A stretch of DNA of 64,000 nt from Halalkalibacter alkaliphilus (lineage in GTDB: Bacteria > Bacillota > Bacilli > Bacillales > Bacillaceae_D), in contig NZ_JAKRYL010000008.1 in assembly GCF_023555415.1 (NCBI RefSeq), positions 1-64,000 on the forward strand, given 5' to 3'. The notes under the pieces are model-generated. The model did not search any database. It saw only the letters and a program-made list of their open reading frames with translations, and was not told where the DNA came from. Positions 35,787-45,201 of this stretch are shown here, piece by piece. Each line of letters begins with the position of its first letter. The stretch's first letter is position 1. The position numbers and the translations under genes are program-made.

Positions 35787-36095
35787 TTATTCTTTAATTT
35801 CTTTAAAAAGCTCATGGGCTTTTTTCCTAGCCTCTTTTAAGACCGCTTCACCTTTTTCAGTTGTCGAGTAGTACTTTCTAATTTTCCCTTCAACTTTCTG
35901 TTCATTTTTTACTAGAAGTCCATCTGCTTCCATATTGTGAAGAATAGGATACAAAGTTCCAGCACTAATGTCATAACCATGTTCTTTTAACTCTTCAAGC
36001 ATCCATAATCCAAAAATAGGATGTTCCTTAGCATGATGCAAGATATGGATTTGGATAAACCCTAAGAACAGCTTTCGCAACACTCTATCCTCCAA
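35787..36095 (-). CDS. PadR-family transcriptional repressor
   Basis: 102 aa winged-helix repressor: YDISAGTLYPILHNMEADGLL and KIRKYYSTTEKG are the PadR recognition-helix and wing signatures. Starts at TTG 36095 behind AAAGGAGGT. A perfect palindrome overlaps its promoter region (36125-36143). It lies ahead of chrA, a known arrangement in Bacillus (ChrR-like regulation), so it likely represses the pair until an inducer appears. Confidence 0.9.
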   Translation of the reverse strand: MEDRVLRKLFLGFIQIHILHHAKEHPIFGLWMLEELKEHGYDISAGTLYPILHNMEADGLLVKNEQKVEGKIRKYYSTTEKGEAVLKEARKKAHELFKEIKE

Positions 36096-36124
36096 AATTT
36101 ACCTCCTTTCCATTAACGAAAACT

Positions 36125-36143
36125 AATATCGGAAATCGATATT
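36125..36143. promoter_or_regulatory. Palindromic operator of the padR-chrA operon
   Basis: Perfect inverted repeat AATATCG-GAAAT-CGATATT, 30 bp before the padR start, spanning the expected promoter. Confidence 0.75.
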
Positions 36144-36217
36144 GTTAAGGTAACAAATTTAGAAGGCATTAGCAATGAATGAACAAAATTTTATGAAACC
36201 TTTACAATTACTTAAGA

Positions 36218-36246
36218 AAAGCATTGGCGTAAACGCCAATGCTTTT
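36218..36246. terminator. Terminator between potassium and chromate loci
   Basis: AAAGCATTGGCG pairs with CGCCAATGCTTT around a short loop, with T/A runs on both sides. Confidence 0.85.
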
Positions 36247-36252
36247 TACAGA

Positions 36253-36350
36253 TTAACGGTCTGAAAATATCTTTTGTAAATCACTTCTAAATTCTGGGTG
36301 AATCGAGATTTCGGGTCGAATGTCTTTTACCATTGTTTCTGCCTGTTCTA
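36253..36350 (-). pseudogene. C-terminal remnant of an unknown gene
   Basis: Minus frame IEQAETMVKDIRPEISIH and PEFRSDLQKIFSDR ends in TAA at 36253 and is cut by a stop about 15 bp upstream of its first visible codon. Composition is clearly protein-like, but the family is not recognised. Confidence 0.35.
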
Positions 36351-36415
36351 TGGTTTTCTAAAAGATCAATTACTAGTACACTAATTAGAGGTTTTCTAAA
36401 GTATACATTAATCTA

Positions 36416-37768
36416 TTACCCAATAATAACTCTCTCTTTTGGATAATGATAATGCTCATCCGTCATTTTACCCCGAATAATAAATAAGAATGCAAAAACA
36501 CCGATACGACCTACAAACATTAAGAAAATGATTGTTAATTTTCCAGCTGTGCTTAGATCAGGGGTAATTCCCATTGATAATCCTGTAGTTCCAAAAGCCG
36601 AGCAGACTTCAAATATGATAGCTGTTAAAGGAAATGGTTCAATGTATGAGAGGAAAATAACAGCTGAAGCAGTAAGCATAATTGCTACACTTATGACAAT
36701 AAAAGACTTAATCATGTCTTCTTGATCGATTTCTCTGCCAAATACCTTTATCGAGTTTTTCCCTCTAGCAAATGTATAAATAGCCAAAATGATGATTGCG
36801 AACGTAGTGGTTCGAATTCCTCCACCCACACTACTAGGAGAAGCCCCGATAAACATGAGAGCACTTAAAAATAGCTGTGTAGGAATATAAAATTCTGCTA
36901 CATCCATTGTGGCAAGCCCACCATTTCTAGTTGTAACAGATTGGAATAGGGCATAAAAGAAGGTTTCATGCCACGATTTATCAAGGAAGAAATGATTTCA
37001 AACCAATAAAAGTATTCCAATAAAACCAACTAAAACAAGTAACCCAAATGTTGTTGTTGTTAATTTAGTATAAAGTGAAAAGCGCTTATTAAATGGTCGT
37101 TCTTTTGCCATTAAGAACTCCTTTACTTCAATGAGAACAGGAAACCCAATTGCACCTAATACTAATAAAATGATATTAACAAATTGAACGAAGTAATCAT
37201 GAGCAAAGGGCTCTAATGAACTCCCTGTAATATCAAACCCAGCATTTGTTGTGGCACTTACTGAGGCAAAGAAGCCTTGTATAAATGCTTCTTGCCAAGT
37301 TGGAAAGTATTGTAAGAAGTGTATACCGAGAATGAGTGCACCGATAGCTTCAATCGCTAAAATAATAATTAAGATCTGTTTCATGATCAAAACTAAGCCT
37401 GCCATTTCTCCACGGTTTTGATCTGTCATAATTAATTGTCTTTCTCTCAATCCAATCTTCCGACGAAATAGCATCCATACAAATGTTCCTAATGTCATAA
37501 TTCCGATTCCGCCAAATTGCAGAACAAAAGCAAGAATAAACGTACCTGGAACACTGAAGGTTTCTGCTGTGGAGACAACAGTTAGTCCCGTTACACTAAC
37601 AGCACTTACAGCCGTGAAGAGAGCTTCAATAACCCCCCACTCCGTTCCAGGATTACGTGCAATAGGTAGACTAAATAAACCCATTGCAATAATGACAGCA
37701 AAAAAGTAGTACATAACAATAATCTGAACAGCAGAAAGGTGACTTAGGTGCTCCTTTATTTTTCCCAT
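36416..37768 (-). pseudogene. ktrB: ktrB potassium translocase subunit interrupted by one in-frame TGA
   Basis: TrkH/KtrB-family channel-like subunit that works with the RCK protein KtrA. The N part (37768 down to 37001) ends VGFIGILLLV, then TGA at 36998-37000, and the same frame continues NHFFLDKSWHETFFYALF, QSVTTRNGGLATMDV to the normal C-terminus, with no frameshift. Selectivity-filter regions (SAVSVTGLTV, TTNAGFD, TTRNGGLAT, AFGTTGLSMGI) are all present. Relatives often have Trp or Glu-Trp at this point, so TGG to TGA is the simplest change. Four bases separate it from ktrA. Sequencing error is possible. Confidence 0.85.
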
Positions 37769-37770
37769 CT

Positions 37771-38436
37771 CTATAAACCTTCTTCTTCAAATCGTTTTAA
37801 ATCTCTTTTATGACCAATGACAATAAGGATATCTTTTTCATTTATCACATCTTCAGGCAACGGAGAAACATTGATATCTTCACCTTGTTTAACAGCTAAG
37901 ATCGTACAACCAAACTTGGCACGTACATCTAAATCAATGATTGAGCGATTATGAATTTTGTTTGTTGCTAGCAGTTCTACGATACTGTATTCATCAGACA
38001 ACTCAATAAAATCTACAATTTTTTCTGAAGTTAAATGTTGTGCAATACGAACTCCCATATCATGCTCAGGGTGAATGATTCGATCAGCACCTATTTTATC
38101 AAGTACCTTATGATGATAAGCGCTTTGAGCTTTTACCCAAACATTCTCAACTTCCATTTCCTTTAATACGAGAGTAGTTAATATACTAGATTGAATATTA
38201 TCGCCAATCGCAACTATGACGTATTCAAAATTTCGAATTCCCAGAGATTGTAACGCTTTTTCATCGGTCGAGTCTGCAATAACAGCATGTGTAGAGTATT
38301 GTGCAAACTCATTTACTTTATGCTCTCTATTATCGATTGCTAAAACTTGATGTCCCATTCTATATAACTCCTTGCACACACTACCACCGAAACGTCCCAA
38401 CCCAACAACAGCAAACTGTTTCTTTTTGCCTGCCAT
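37771..38436 (-). CDS. ktrA: KtrA, RCK regulatory subunit of potassium uptake
   Basis: 221 aa. Rossmann nucleotide-binding RCK_N domain (VVGLGRFGGSVCKEL, AIDNREHKV, ADSTDEKAL) and a C-terminal RCK_C (TrkA-C) domain (SDEYSIVELLATN, DILIVIGHKRDL), which in KtrA binds c-di-AMP. AGGTGGAGC-type ribosome binding site before ATG 38436. It lies directly behind a c-di-AMP riboswitch, as does B. subtilis ktrAB. Its membrane partner downstream is broken. Confidence 0.93.
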   Translation of the reverse strand: MAGKKKQFAVVGLGRFGGSVCKELYRMGHQVLAIDNREHKVNEFAQYSTHAVIADSTDEKALQSLGIRNFEYVIVAIGDNIQSSILTTLVLKEMEVENVWVKAQSAYHHKVLDKIGADRIIHPEHDMGVRIAQHLTSEKIVDFIELSDEYSIVELLATNKIHNRSIIDLDVRAKFGCTILAVKQGEDINVSPLPEDVINEKDILIVIGHKRDLKRFEEEGL

Positions 38437-38466
38437 TTTTGCTCCACCTCTTTTTATGCAAAATAA

Positions 38467-38494
38467 AATAGACCATCACAAAGAATGGCCTATT
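38467..38494 (-). terminator. Riboswitch-controlled terminator before ktrA
   Basis: On minus, AATAGGCCAT pairs with ATGGTCTATT (G-U tolerated), then TTTATTTT, just before the ktrA start and after the aptamer. Confidence 0.8.
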
Positions 38495-38513
38495 GAGACC
38501 CTTCTCTCCAAAA

Positions 38514-38640
38514 TAACGCTGACGAGGTTAGCTGTCGGATTAGGGACTGAGAGTATCCCCTCTTACTTAGTAAGATTCACCCCAAGATGGAACATTTCCA
38601 CCAAAGTTGGTTCCCCCGCTCGAAAATGATTAAGCGACTA
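38514..38640 (-). promoter_or_regulatory. ydaO/yuaA-type c-di-AMP riboswitch
   Basis: Minus strand carries the conserved blocks of the ydaO class in order: GCGGGGGAACCAA, CTTGGGGTGAATC, AGGGGATACTC, AATCCGACAGCTAACCTCGT. High c-di-AMP terminates transcription at the hairpin downstream, lowering potassium uptake. The class normally precedes ktrA/kimA in Bacillus. Confidence 0.93.
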
Positions 38641-38727
38641 AAGGTTATTATTAAATTAACTAATAGAGAATTTACTCCTCTTAGGTCAGGTTGTCAATAC
38701 TTATTGTATAAATTTACAAATTGTATT

Positions 38728-39756
38728 TTAGTGGGGTTTCATAATCTTCTCATATGATTCTTTAGTGCAGATGGCGTAAAGTTCAGCCTCTTTAGGAATA
38801 GACTCTCCTAGCTTGGTTAGAATTTGAAAATCATTCCGATCAGAAATTAAATTAGCCCCGAGTTTTTTTAAATCTTCAAAAGCATCGTTATACGTTTTCC
38901 AAACTTGTTTTTTAGTGATTTTACGAATATCCACACCGCTTCTTCTACTTAGGAGTTCCATAATTAGCTTGCTTGATCCTTTGTCAACAGCAGCTTTTGC
39001 CATTAGATCAGATAAGGCTTCATCAGCAATAATAAATTCATCTACATTCGCATGTTCGAAGTTTGAAATATGCTTTTCTTTAAGAATTTCTACAATGGTA
39101 TAAATCTCTTGATTCATCTCTACTGCATAACTCTCAATGGCCGATACAATCAGAAGTGACTGTCCATCTGCAGCGACAGGATTAAACTCTTTATCTCCTG
39201 TAAAAATTAAAACAGCTTTCGCCTCAAGTACATTTGCCTTTTCTAATGTTTCTAAATCAGTTGCGTCACCTTGTATGTAGGAAAATTTATCACGCTCTAA
39301 GGGTGATTTCGGTAGTGAATCGACCACAAGAATCTTTGCTTGGTCATCAATTTCTAAGATCTCATTCATGGTATGTTTAGCTTTATTGGACCAACCGATA
39401 ATCACATAGTGACCTTTTCCTTTATAATTCAATTTCCCTTCCTCCTTTAATTTTCGTAAAAGTCCAAAGCCTTCAACAATTTTGCCTATGACAATACCGA
39501 TTAAACCAATTCCAAAAAAATATAAAAATAATCCAAATATCTTACCTATTGTGGTATCTGGAACGAAGTCACCATAGCCTGTTGTTGTAACAGTAGTCAT
39601 AACATACCAAAATCCGATGAATGGATTTTCAAACATTGCAGGTTCCAACCAGTGAATAATAAAAGAACTGCTAATTAAAAAAATGACCGTTATCAATAAT
39701 AATGTTAGCTTTCTGATGTTGACAGCCATTTTCATTATTTCAAATATCATTAACAT
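38728..39756 (-). CDS. Two-TM potassium channel with RCK domain (YugO/MthK-like)
   Basis: 342 aa. Two transmembrane helices flank the pore loop TTVTTTGYGDFVPD, whose TGYGD is the K+ selectivity filter. An RCK_N domain follows (GHYVIIGWSNKAKHTMNEI, FSYIQGDATDLETL), with a further about 120-residue regulatory region. Resembles B. subtilis YugO. AAAGGAGGG before ATG 39756. Divided from ktrA by the riboswitch region, so separately transcribed. It could serve K+ efflux opposite to KtrAB. Confidence 0.9.
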   Translation of the reverse strand: MLMIFEIMKMAVNIRKLTLLLITVIFLISSSFIIHWLEPAMFENPFIGFWYVMTTVTTTGYGDFVPDTTIGKIFGLFLYFFGIGLIGIVIGKIVEGFGLLRKLKEEGKLNYKGKGHYVIIGWSNKAKHTMNEILEIDDQAKILVVDSLPKSPLERDKFSYIQGDATDLETLEKANVLEAKAVLIFTGDKEFNPVAADGQSLLIVSAIESYAVEMNQEIYTIVEILKEKHISNFEHANVDEFIIADEALSDLMAKAAVDKGSSKLIMELLSRRSGVDIRKITKKQVWKTYNDAFEDLKKLGANLISDRNDFQILTKLGESIPKEAELYAICTKESYEKIMKPH

Positions 39757-39892
39757 ATAAATCCCTCCTTTTAGATAAGGTTTCCAATGTTAGCTTCGTT
39801 ATAAGTTACGTGAGCTTAAACCATAAAAATGTTTTCTTAAAGTAAAGGAGTATCTTATGTTGAATAAGAAAAATGGAAAAAATTAAGGTCAT

Positions 39893-39960
39893 TTGCTACA
39901 CAGTACAACGATACTATTCATTGCTTAATAGAAAATGACATTCACAATTGGACACGATTG
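39893..39960. repeat. Dispersed palindromic repeat, copy B
   Basis: TGCTACACAGTACAACGATA followed by CACAATTGGACACGATTGCG, a divergent version of copies C and E. Confidence 0.5.
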
Positions 39961-39975
39961 CGGAAGCATAAACAG

Positions 39976-40016
39976 AAGCCTAATTCCTTGGTAAAGCAAG
40001 GAGTATTAGGCTTTTT
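39976..40016 (+). terminator. Terminator-like hairpin
   Basis: AAGCCTAATTCCTTG pairs with CAAGGAGTATTAGGCTT (one bulge), followed by TTT. No plus-strand gene ends close upstream, so it may belong to the repeat unit; a related hairpin ends copy H at 54119. Confidence 0.65.
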
Positions 40017-40299
40017 GCAAATTTATCATTGGCATTTTTTCTATTGATAAGCAGGTCAACAGCAATTTAGGGAGTGTAAAAAACATGAGATGGCACATAT
40101 TCTTGTAGTTGTAATCAATTTGTTCCGAACAAAAGGAAATTAATGTTAAAATAAAATTAGTACGTATATAAGTATCGATATATTGCTAGAAAAGTAATGG
40201 TTATAATTTGTTAATTGGAAAGTTGATTACAGACTCTTAGTTTGACTTAATTGTGTATGAAAGAACGTTAGTAAATATTATGATACTGGAGGGTTAAAT

Positions 40300-42225
40300 T
40301 TGAATAAAAAGCCATGGTACCTATCAACTGAATTTATTTCTTTCATGTTTGTAATTTGGTTTTTAATTGTTCCTTTGTTCTTAGGAATACTATTAATTTT
40401 AAAACAAAGAAAAATGAATAAAATCCAAATTGATCAATTAATTTTAGATGTTAATAAAAAGGAATCAGAGCTAAAAAATAAAGAAGAAGTTTTGAAAATG
40501 AGATATATTGAATTCGAAGAACGAGTTCAAAATGAAGAAATTGAAATTCAAAAAAAAGAAGTTGCTCATCAACAATCGTTACAAGCCATGGCACACAAAT
40601 TTGATAAGGAGATCAGGAACAAGCATCTAGAATTAACAGAAATGGAGAACGTTCATCAACAGCTGTTAACTAAGTGGAAAATGGAAACAGAAGGCGAGTT
40701 AAAACGATTAGATGAAGATAAACGAAAAGAATGGGAAAAAAAGGATTTAATTTTACAATTCAAATTATTAATAAAATACAAAGCAGCAACGAATCACTTA
40801 TCAGAAAGGATAAATGAACTAAAATCCGAAAAAAGGGATCTGCTATACCTTATTGGGGAAAAGCAAAACACATTAGATACAATGGAGAGCAGGCATCAGC
40901 AAACACTAGTATCTATGACTAAGGACAGAGAAATTGAATTAGAAATTAGAGAAAAAATGGTAAAGGAAAAGGAAGAAGAATTAAAACAAAAATTTCTTAA
41001 TCTACAAAAAAAGTATAGTGCTGTGGAAGTAGCTCATCTTAAAAAGTTAGATTTGATGACAAAAGTTAAGGAAGAGGAGTTGTTTAACAGGGAGAACAGT
41101 GTTAAAGAAAAAGAACGAGCCCTTGCTAACGTACAACATGAGATAGAGAGTGCGAAACGAAGGATTCAGATATTAAATCAACAGATTGTAAATCTAGATG
41201 AAGAACTATTATTACAATCATTTGGATATTATGAAACAAAATATGACCTTGAAGATTCAGAGGAATATAATAAATATTTAACATTAATTAGAATTAAACA
41301 AAAGGATTTAGTAAAGGAAGGTTTAGCTACAGAGTTTGAGATCAATTGGAGTATAGATAAAGATGAAGAACGAGCTGTTAAAGTAGCAGAAAACAATAAG
41401 AGATTAGCCATCCGATCTTTTAATAATGAATGTGATGTTATTGTTAATAAAGTAAAATACTACAATGTAGATTTATGTGAGAAAAGAATACGCTCTGCTT
41501 TTGCCCACATTAATCGTCATAATAGACATAATCATTTGAAGTTAACAGAGGCGTTCTTATCTTTAAAACTAGAAGAATTATATTTAGCTCATGAATATGC
41601 TGAAAAGAAGCAAGAAGAAAGAGAAGAGAAACTGCGTGCTAATGAGCTAATTAGAGAAGAACGCAGGCTACAAAAAGAATTGCAAGAGCAATTAAAGAAG
41701 ATTGAAAAAGAACAAAAACTTATAGAGAATGCACTAAAAAAAGCATCCGAACTAGCCCAAGATAGAATTGATGAATATATGATACGACTAGACCAAATCA
41801 AAAAACAAAAAGAAGATGTAGATTACAGGATTAACAATACTAAAGCAGGACATGTTTATGTAATATCTAATATTGGAACTTTTGGAGAGAATATTTACAA
41901 AATAGGAATGACACGTCGGTTAGATCCAAATGACAGAATAACAGAGCTAAGTGGTGCATCTGTCCCATTCCGTTACGATGTTCATGCAATATTTTTTTCA
42001 CAGAATGCTCCACAGTTAGAGGCTATGCTACATAGGACATTTAGACATCGTAGAGTAAATAAAGTTAATGAGAGGAAGGAATTTTTTAATGTTAGTCTTC
42101 AAGAAATTAAACAAGTAATCCAACAACACCATGAAGCTATAATTAAGTTTACTATGAAAGCTGATGCAAAAGAATATAGAGAGACTCTTGCTATTGAGAG
42201 AGAAACTCAACAAGGTGCTGTATAG
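40300..42225 (+). CDS. Membrane-anchored coiled-coil protein with GIY-YIG (T5orf172/DUF4041) domain
   Basis: TTG 40300 behind CTGGAGGG; 641 aa. One N-terminal transmembrane segment (about 10-32), very long charged coiled coil (about 40-320 and again 415-505), a DUF4041-like region (about 310-415), then a GIY-YIG nuclease fold (about 515-600): HVYVISNIG, IYKIGMTRR, and the Glu of LEAMLHRTF. Such DUF4041+T5orf172 proteins occur in phages and accessory islands, and are sometimes linked to defence. The catalytic Arg and Glu appear present. It is probably anchored at the membrane. Confidence 0.85.
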   Translation: MNKKPWYLSTEFISFMFVIWFLIVPLFLGILLILKQRKMNKIQIDQLILDVNKKESELKNKEEVLKMRYIEFEERVQNEEIEIQKKEVAHQQSLQAMAHKFDKEIRNKHLELTEMENVHQQLLTKWKMETEGELKRLDEDKRKEWEKKDLILQFKLLIKYKAATNHLSERINELKSEKRDLLYLIGEKQNTLDTMESRHQQTLVSMTKDREIELEIREKMVKEKEEELKQKFLNLQKKYSAVEVAHLKKLDLMTKVKEEELFNRENSVKEKERALANVQHEIESAKRRIQILNQQIVNLDEELLLQSFGYYETKYDLEDSEEYNKYLTLIRIKQKDLVKEGLATEFEINWSIDKDEERAVKVAENNKRLAIRSFNNECDVIVNKVKYYNVDLCEKRIRSAFAHINRHNRHNHLKLTEAFLSLKLEELYLAHEYAEKKQEEREEKLRANELIREERRLQKELQEQLKKIEKEQKLIENALKKASELAQDRIDEYMIRLDQIKKQKEDVDYRINNTKAGHVYVISNIGTFGENIYKIGMTRRLDPNDRITELSGASVPFRYDVHAIFFSQNAPQLEAMLHRTFRHRRVNKVNERKEFFNVSLQEIKQVIQQHHEAIIKFTMKADAKEYRETLAIERETQQGAV

Positions 42226-42308
42226 ACCTATAAAAAGAATAAGAGTGATTTCATAGTGGTTATACAGTAATAGCACGTTGTTAAACTCTACTCAATGTCT
42301 GAACTAAT

Positions 42309-42539
42309 CTAAAACGGAAGTTCATCCTCATCTCTCGCTTTCTCCAACACATCATAGAATTTAGATTGTAAATAAATTCCTTTTGTTATGCCTTTTTCGT
42401 TTTCTAAATAACCAACAATTACATTATCATTGTCACAGACTAATAAGACACTCCAAATTTGTCGAGGTAACATACATTGTACCCAATCTCCTTTTTTAGG
42501 AAAACGTGTTGAAATTTTATATAAAGGTTGATCTATCAA
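42309..42539 (-). CDS. Small unrecognised protein
   Basis: TTG 42539 fits TAGGAGGTG best (GTG 42548 overlaps the ribosome binding site). 76 aa, compact beta-rich sequence (KGDWVQCMLPRQIWSVLL, NVIVGYLENEKGITKG) with an acidic tail. No family recognised. Confidence 0.6.
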   Translation of the reverse strand: MIDQPLYKISTRFPKKGDWVQCMLPRQIWSVLLVCDNDNVIVGYLENEKGITKGIYLQSKFYDVLEKARDEDELPF

Positions 42540-42548
42540 AACAAACAC

Positions 42549-42984
42549 CTCCTAAATGTTGTACTCATATATATCGAAAAATTTGAAGCAGTGTTCAATA
42601 TTTTTTTAGAGAACGAATAATTACACGATCATTTATGGAGAATTTGTTTATTCAATTTGTATTTGGCTCAAAAATTTTACTTAGGTAACGATTCGTGCAT
42701 ACTATGTCTTTTAAAATAACGGTGTGATATGACGTATAATGTTTTTTATATATATTGAACAATAGGTTGATTAGAGTATAAAACTTATGTATAATAATCA
42801 ATAATAAAGTATATATTTTATAAATATTAACTATAAGTAATCTATGAGATAATTTAATACATTTAAAAAGTGGAAGCACCACACTAAGAGCCGATGGGTA
42901 GAAAGAAATACCTGCATCGATTTATTAGTGGTGCTTTTTTCTGTTTTGTTATAAATTAAATGACTCTAAAGAGGTGAGATGAAA
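42549..42984. other. AT-rich leader of the rep-like gene
   Basis: Very AT-rich 436 bp without gene; ends with the attenuator-like hairpin at 42874-42940. A counter-transcript from this side could control the downstream gene, but no promoter pair is certain. Confidence 0.4.
42874..42940 (+). promoter_or_regulatory. Attenuator-like terminator before the rep-like gene
   Basis: AAGCACCAC pairs with GTGGTGCTT across an inner stem CGATG / CATCG, ending in TTTTTT, 45 bp before ATG 42985. No plus-strand gene ends upstream, so it looks like a leader attenuator. Confidence 0.6.
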
Positions 42985-44538
42985 ATGAACTTTGGTATAC
43001 ATAATTCAAAATTAGATAGAGACCTTATGAAAGCCATTTCTAGAAAAGAAATTGTTATCTCAAAAACAGCTATAAACCTCATCTTCCACCTGCTTCCCTA
43101 TGTGGACCATGATGGAAGCATTCACCTCGATGAAGAATTAATAAGAAAACGAATGTTCTGCGAAAGACGCTCTTTCCGTAGAGCTTTTGATGAATTATGC
43201 GAAATTACATTTAAAGACAAGAAACTATTAACTTTTGAAAATGGTTACTACGTTTCTAATTTCCACCTGTCTACAAAAGGGGCCGATTCTTACCTTAAGC
43301 ACCTTCCAATCTTCAATTCGCCTGAATTCTTGGAATTAACCTTAAACCAAACGCGACTATTTCTTTATGTCGCAACTTTAAACGTTTGGAATCAAGATAC
43401 GAAGGTAGCTATTGAAAACCTTTATAAAAACAAGTTACAGAATGATAAATACGGCATGCCTGTTTATCACAGTTATCAAGACATGGTTGATGATTTATTT
43501 TATCTCATCGACAATGGCTTTGTTTCCGCGCGCCTACCAGGAGAAACTTCTGAACTCGACAAAAACAATAGCAATTACAAGGAATTATTTAACCAGATGT
43601 GCGGATTTGTAAACAACAAGAAAAAACGAACAAGCAAATATAAAAAGAACAATCATGTGATCGGCCTTAAAGTAGCAACCGAAACATACCAACAGCCAGC
43701 AATCTCTAATAAAGCTAGTGAAGCAGAAATTCGTTTATTAGCAGAGAAGCACCATATGTTTCATGAGGATATGAAACAAGACACTTTCAACATGTTTATA
43801 GGAAATAAAAAAAAATTGATGCAACAATTCGAAGAGGCTGGACTTAACATTTATCGTGCATCCTTGGAGAAATACTTTGCTGAAAAACATGAGAACATTG
43901 TTTATTACGATTTAAAAAATAAAGCTGTTAATTACTTCGTTGACTTCTACTTATTAGAGGAAATCAAGAAGGTTATTTTATCTGCCCTTAAATTTGAAAC
44001 AGTAAAAACTAGGGGAGAGGAGTTCACTTCTCAATATTCATTTAAGGAAGGTCATATCCACGGACTAGTGAACTATTTCATTGCAAATTCGAGCGAAGAA
44101 CACAAAGTATTGATTGATCAAGATATACAATTAATCCAAGAAGCACACGAAGTCATGTCTTCTCGCACTGCAAAAGCACCTTGGACAGACTTATCTGATT
44201 CCATAACAGCCGCTTTTGTAAAACACACATACACAGTCAAAGGGATGTTCGAAGAAGAGTGTAAGAAAAATGGCATTGATAATGCAGATATCCTTTTTGA
44301 AAAAATCGATGAAAAAGAACTGATCGTTTCCTTAGCAAGTAACTCTCTCCTTTCTCAACAAAAGAAAGCAGACGAGGAAGCTCAAAAACTAAAACAGATC
44401 GTTCGCTTTTTCAGAAAGAAAAGAATTCCACTCAGAATGAACGCCAAACTGTTAGAAAAACAAGAGCAAGAGCGACGAGAACAACAAAATAAACAACGAA
44501 CCCATAAGAGTAATTTCGATTGGCTCGAACAACGATAA
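42985..44538 (+). CDS. Possible plasmid replication initiator or DNA-binding protein (unrecognised)
   Basis: ATG 42985 fits GAGGTG (42971-42976) better than ATG 42979. 517 aa. The N-terminal about 75 residues look like a winged helix (VISKTAINLIFHLLPYVD, DEELIRKRMFCERRSF, RRAFDEL), a pattern seen in replication initiators and plasmid regulators. The rest is helical, with a Lys/Arg/Glu-rich tail. I do not recognise the family. Support for replication is contextual: attenuator-like leader, long AT-rich gene-free DNA after it with repeats. No parA/parB neighbours are seen. Confidence 0.5.
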   Translation: MNFGIHNSKLDRDLMKAISRKEIVISKTAINLIFHLLPYVDHDGSIHLDEELIRKRMFCERRSFRRAFDELCEITFKDKKLLTFENGYYVSNFHLSTKGADSYLKHLPIFNSPEFLELTLNQTRLFLYVATLNVWNQDTKVAIENLYKNKLQNDKYGMPVYHSYQDMVDDLFYLIDNGFVSARLPGETSELDKNNSNYKELFNQMCGFVNNKKKRTSKYKKNNHVIGLKVATETYQQPAISNKASEAEIRLLAEKHHMFHEDMKQDTFNMFIGNKKKLMQQFEEAGLNIYRASLEKYFAEKHENIVYYDLKNKAVNYFVDFYLLEEIKKVILSALKFETVKTRGEEFTSQYSFKEGHIHGLVNYFIANSSEEHKVLIDQDIQLIQEAHEVMSSRTAKAPWTDLSDSITAAFVKHTYTVKGMFEEECKKNGIDNADILFEKIDEKELIVSLASNSLLSQQKKADEEAQKLKQIVRFFRKKRIPLRMNAKLLEKQEQERREQQNKQRTHKSNFDWLEQR

Positions 44539-44781
44539 AGCTGTGTCCTTTTTTAAAAAAAGAAAGGATAACGGCTTATTCGTGTTGGAGTTCCCGCTAT
44601 AACGCCCCTATCAAAGTGACCATATATTATATACAAACCCATAACCAAGGTATGAATTTAACTTATAGTTCATATTTTGGTTATTTTAACGCCTGCAACT
44701 TCCATTTTTATGTAAATTTAATCAATTATAAAAACATACAAAAAAGTAAACATCATAACTAGATTATTATATGTAATGTAA

Positions 44782-44813
44782 TTTTCATTATCGTGGTTAA
44801 TAGATAATGAAAA
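44782..44813. repeat. 11-bp perfect inverted repeat
   Basis: TTTTCATTATC and GATAATGAAAA, 10-nt centre, no T run. Confidence 0.55.
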
Positions 44814-44866
44814 AGGAACATTTACACTTAATCGCGCACGATATATTTAGTCAGAATAGTATTAAA

Positions 44867-44901
44867 AATCGCTAACCCCTTAAAATAAAAGGGATTGGCG
44901 A
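44867..44901 (-). terminator. Terminator-like hairpin on minus
   Basis: TCGCCAATCCCTT pairs with AAGGGGTTAGCGA on minus (two mismatches/wobbles), followed by TTTTT. No clear minus gene precedes it. Confidence 0.5.
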
Positions 44902-45201
44902 AGAAAAATTTCCAATTAACAATTTCACAATGTTATTTGTTATGTTATTTGTAATTGAATTTGTAATGAGATTTGAAATAGAATTTGTCATTTTGTTTTT
45001 GGAAAAGACAATGAATTTATATTTATTAATAATATGAACCTTTATGTATTTCAAAATATTTTTGTATAAAGTATAATGCACCTTTTTAAACTAATTTCTA
45101 ATAATTTGTTCTAAGACTAAATAATTTTATCCATTTTTAAGTGGGTTTAGCCCAGTAATACCATACGTTTCGCTATGTGGTTGGGAAAATTCAATAAAAT
45201 T

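Larger units (their letters stand above)
36096..36415. other. Intergenic region between padR and ktrB remnants
   Basis: Contains the PadR operator, a terminator at 36218-36246 and a short gene remnant at 36253-36350, listed separately. Confidence 0.6.
39757..40299. other. Intergenic region with repeat copy B and a terminator
   Basis: No gene. Holds the channel gene promoter (minus), repeat copy B (39893-39960), a plus-strand terminator (39976-40016) and about 280 bp of AT-rich leader before the 40300 gene. Confidence 0.6.

Noticed and set aside
36998-37000. TGA in ktrB as a selenocysteine codon
   Set aside because: The position is not a redox site in KtrB, the only tRNA-Sec sequence in the window is a partial gene, and no selA/selB/selD gene is present.
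44872-45081. Minus frame encoding SNLITNSITNNITNNI
   Set aside because: The protein repeat simply reflects short AT-rich DNA repeats; no ribosome binding site, and its end falls within a hairpin.
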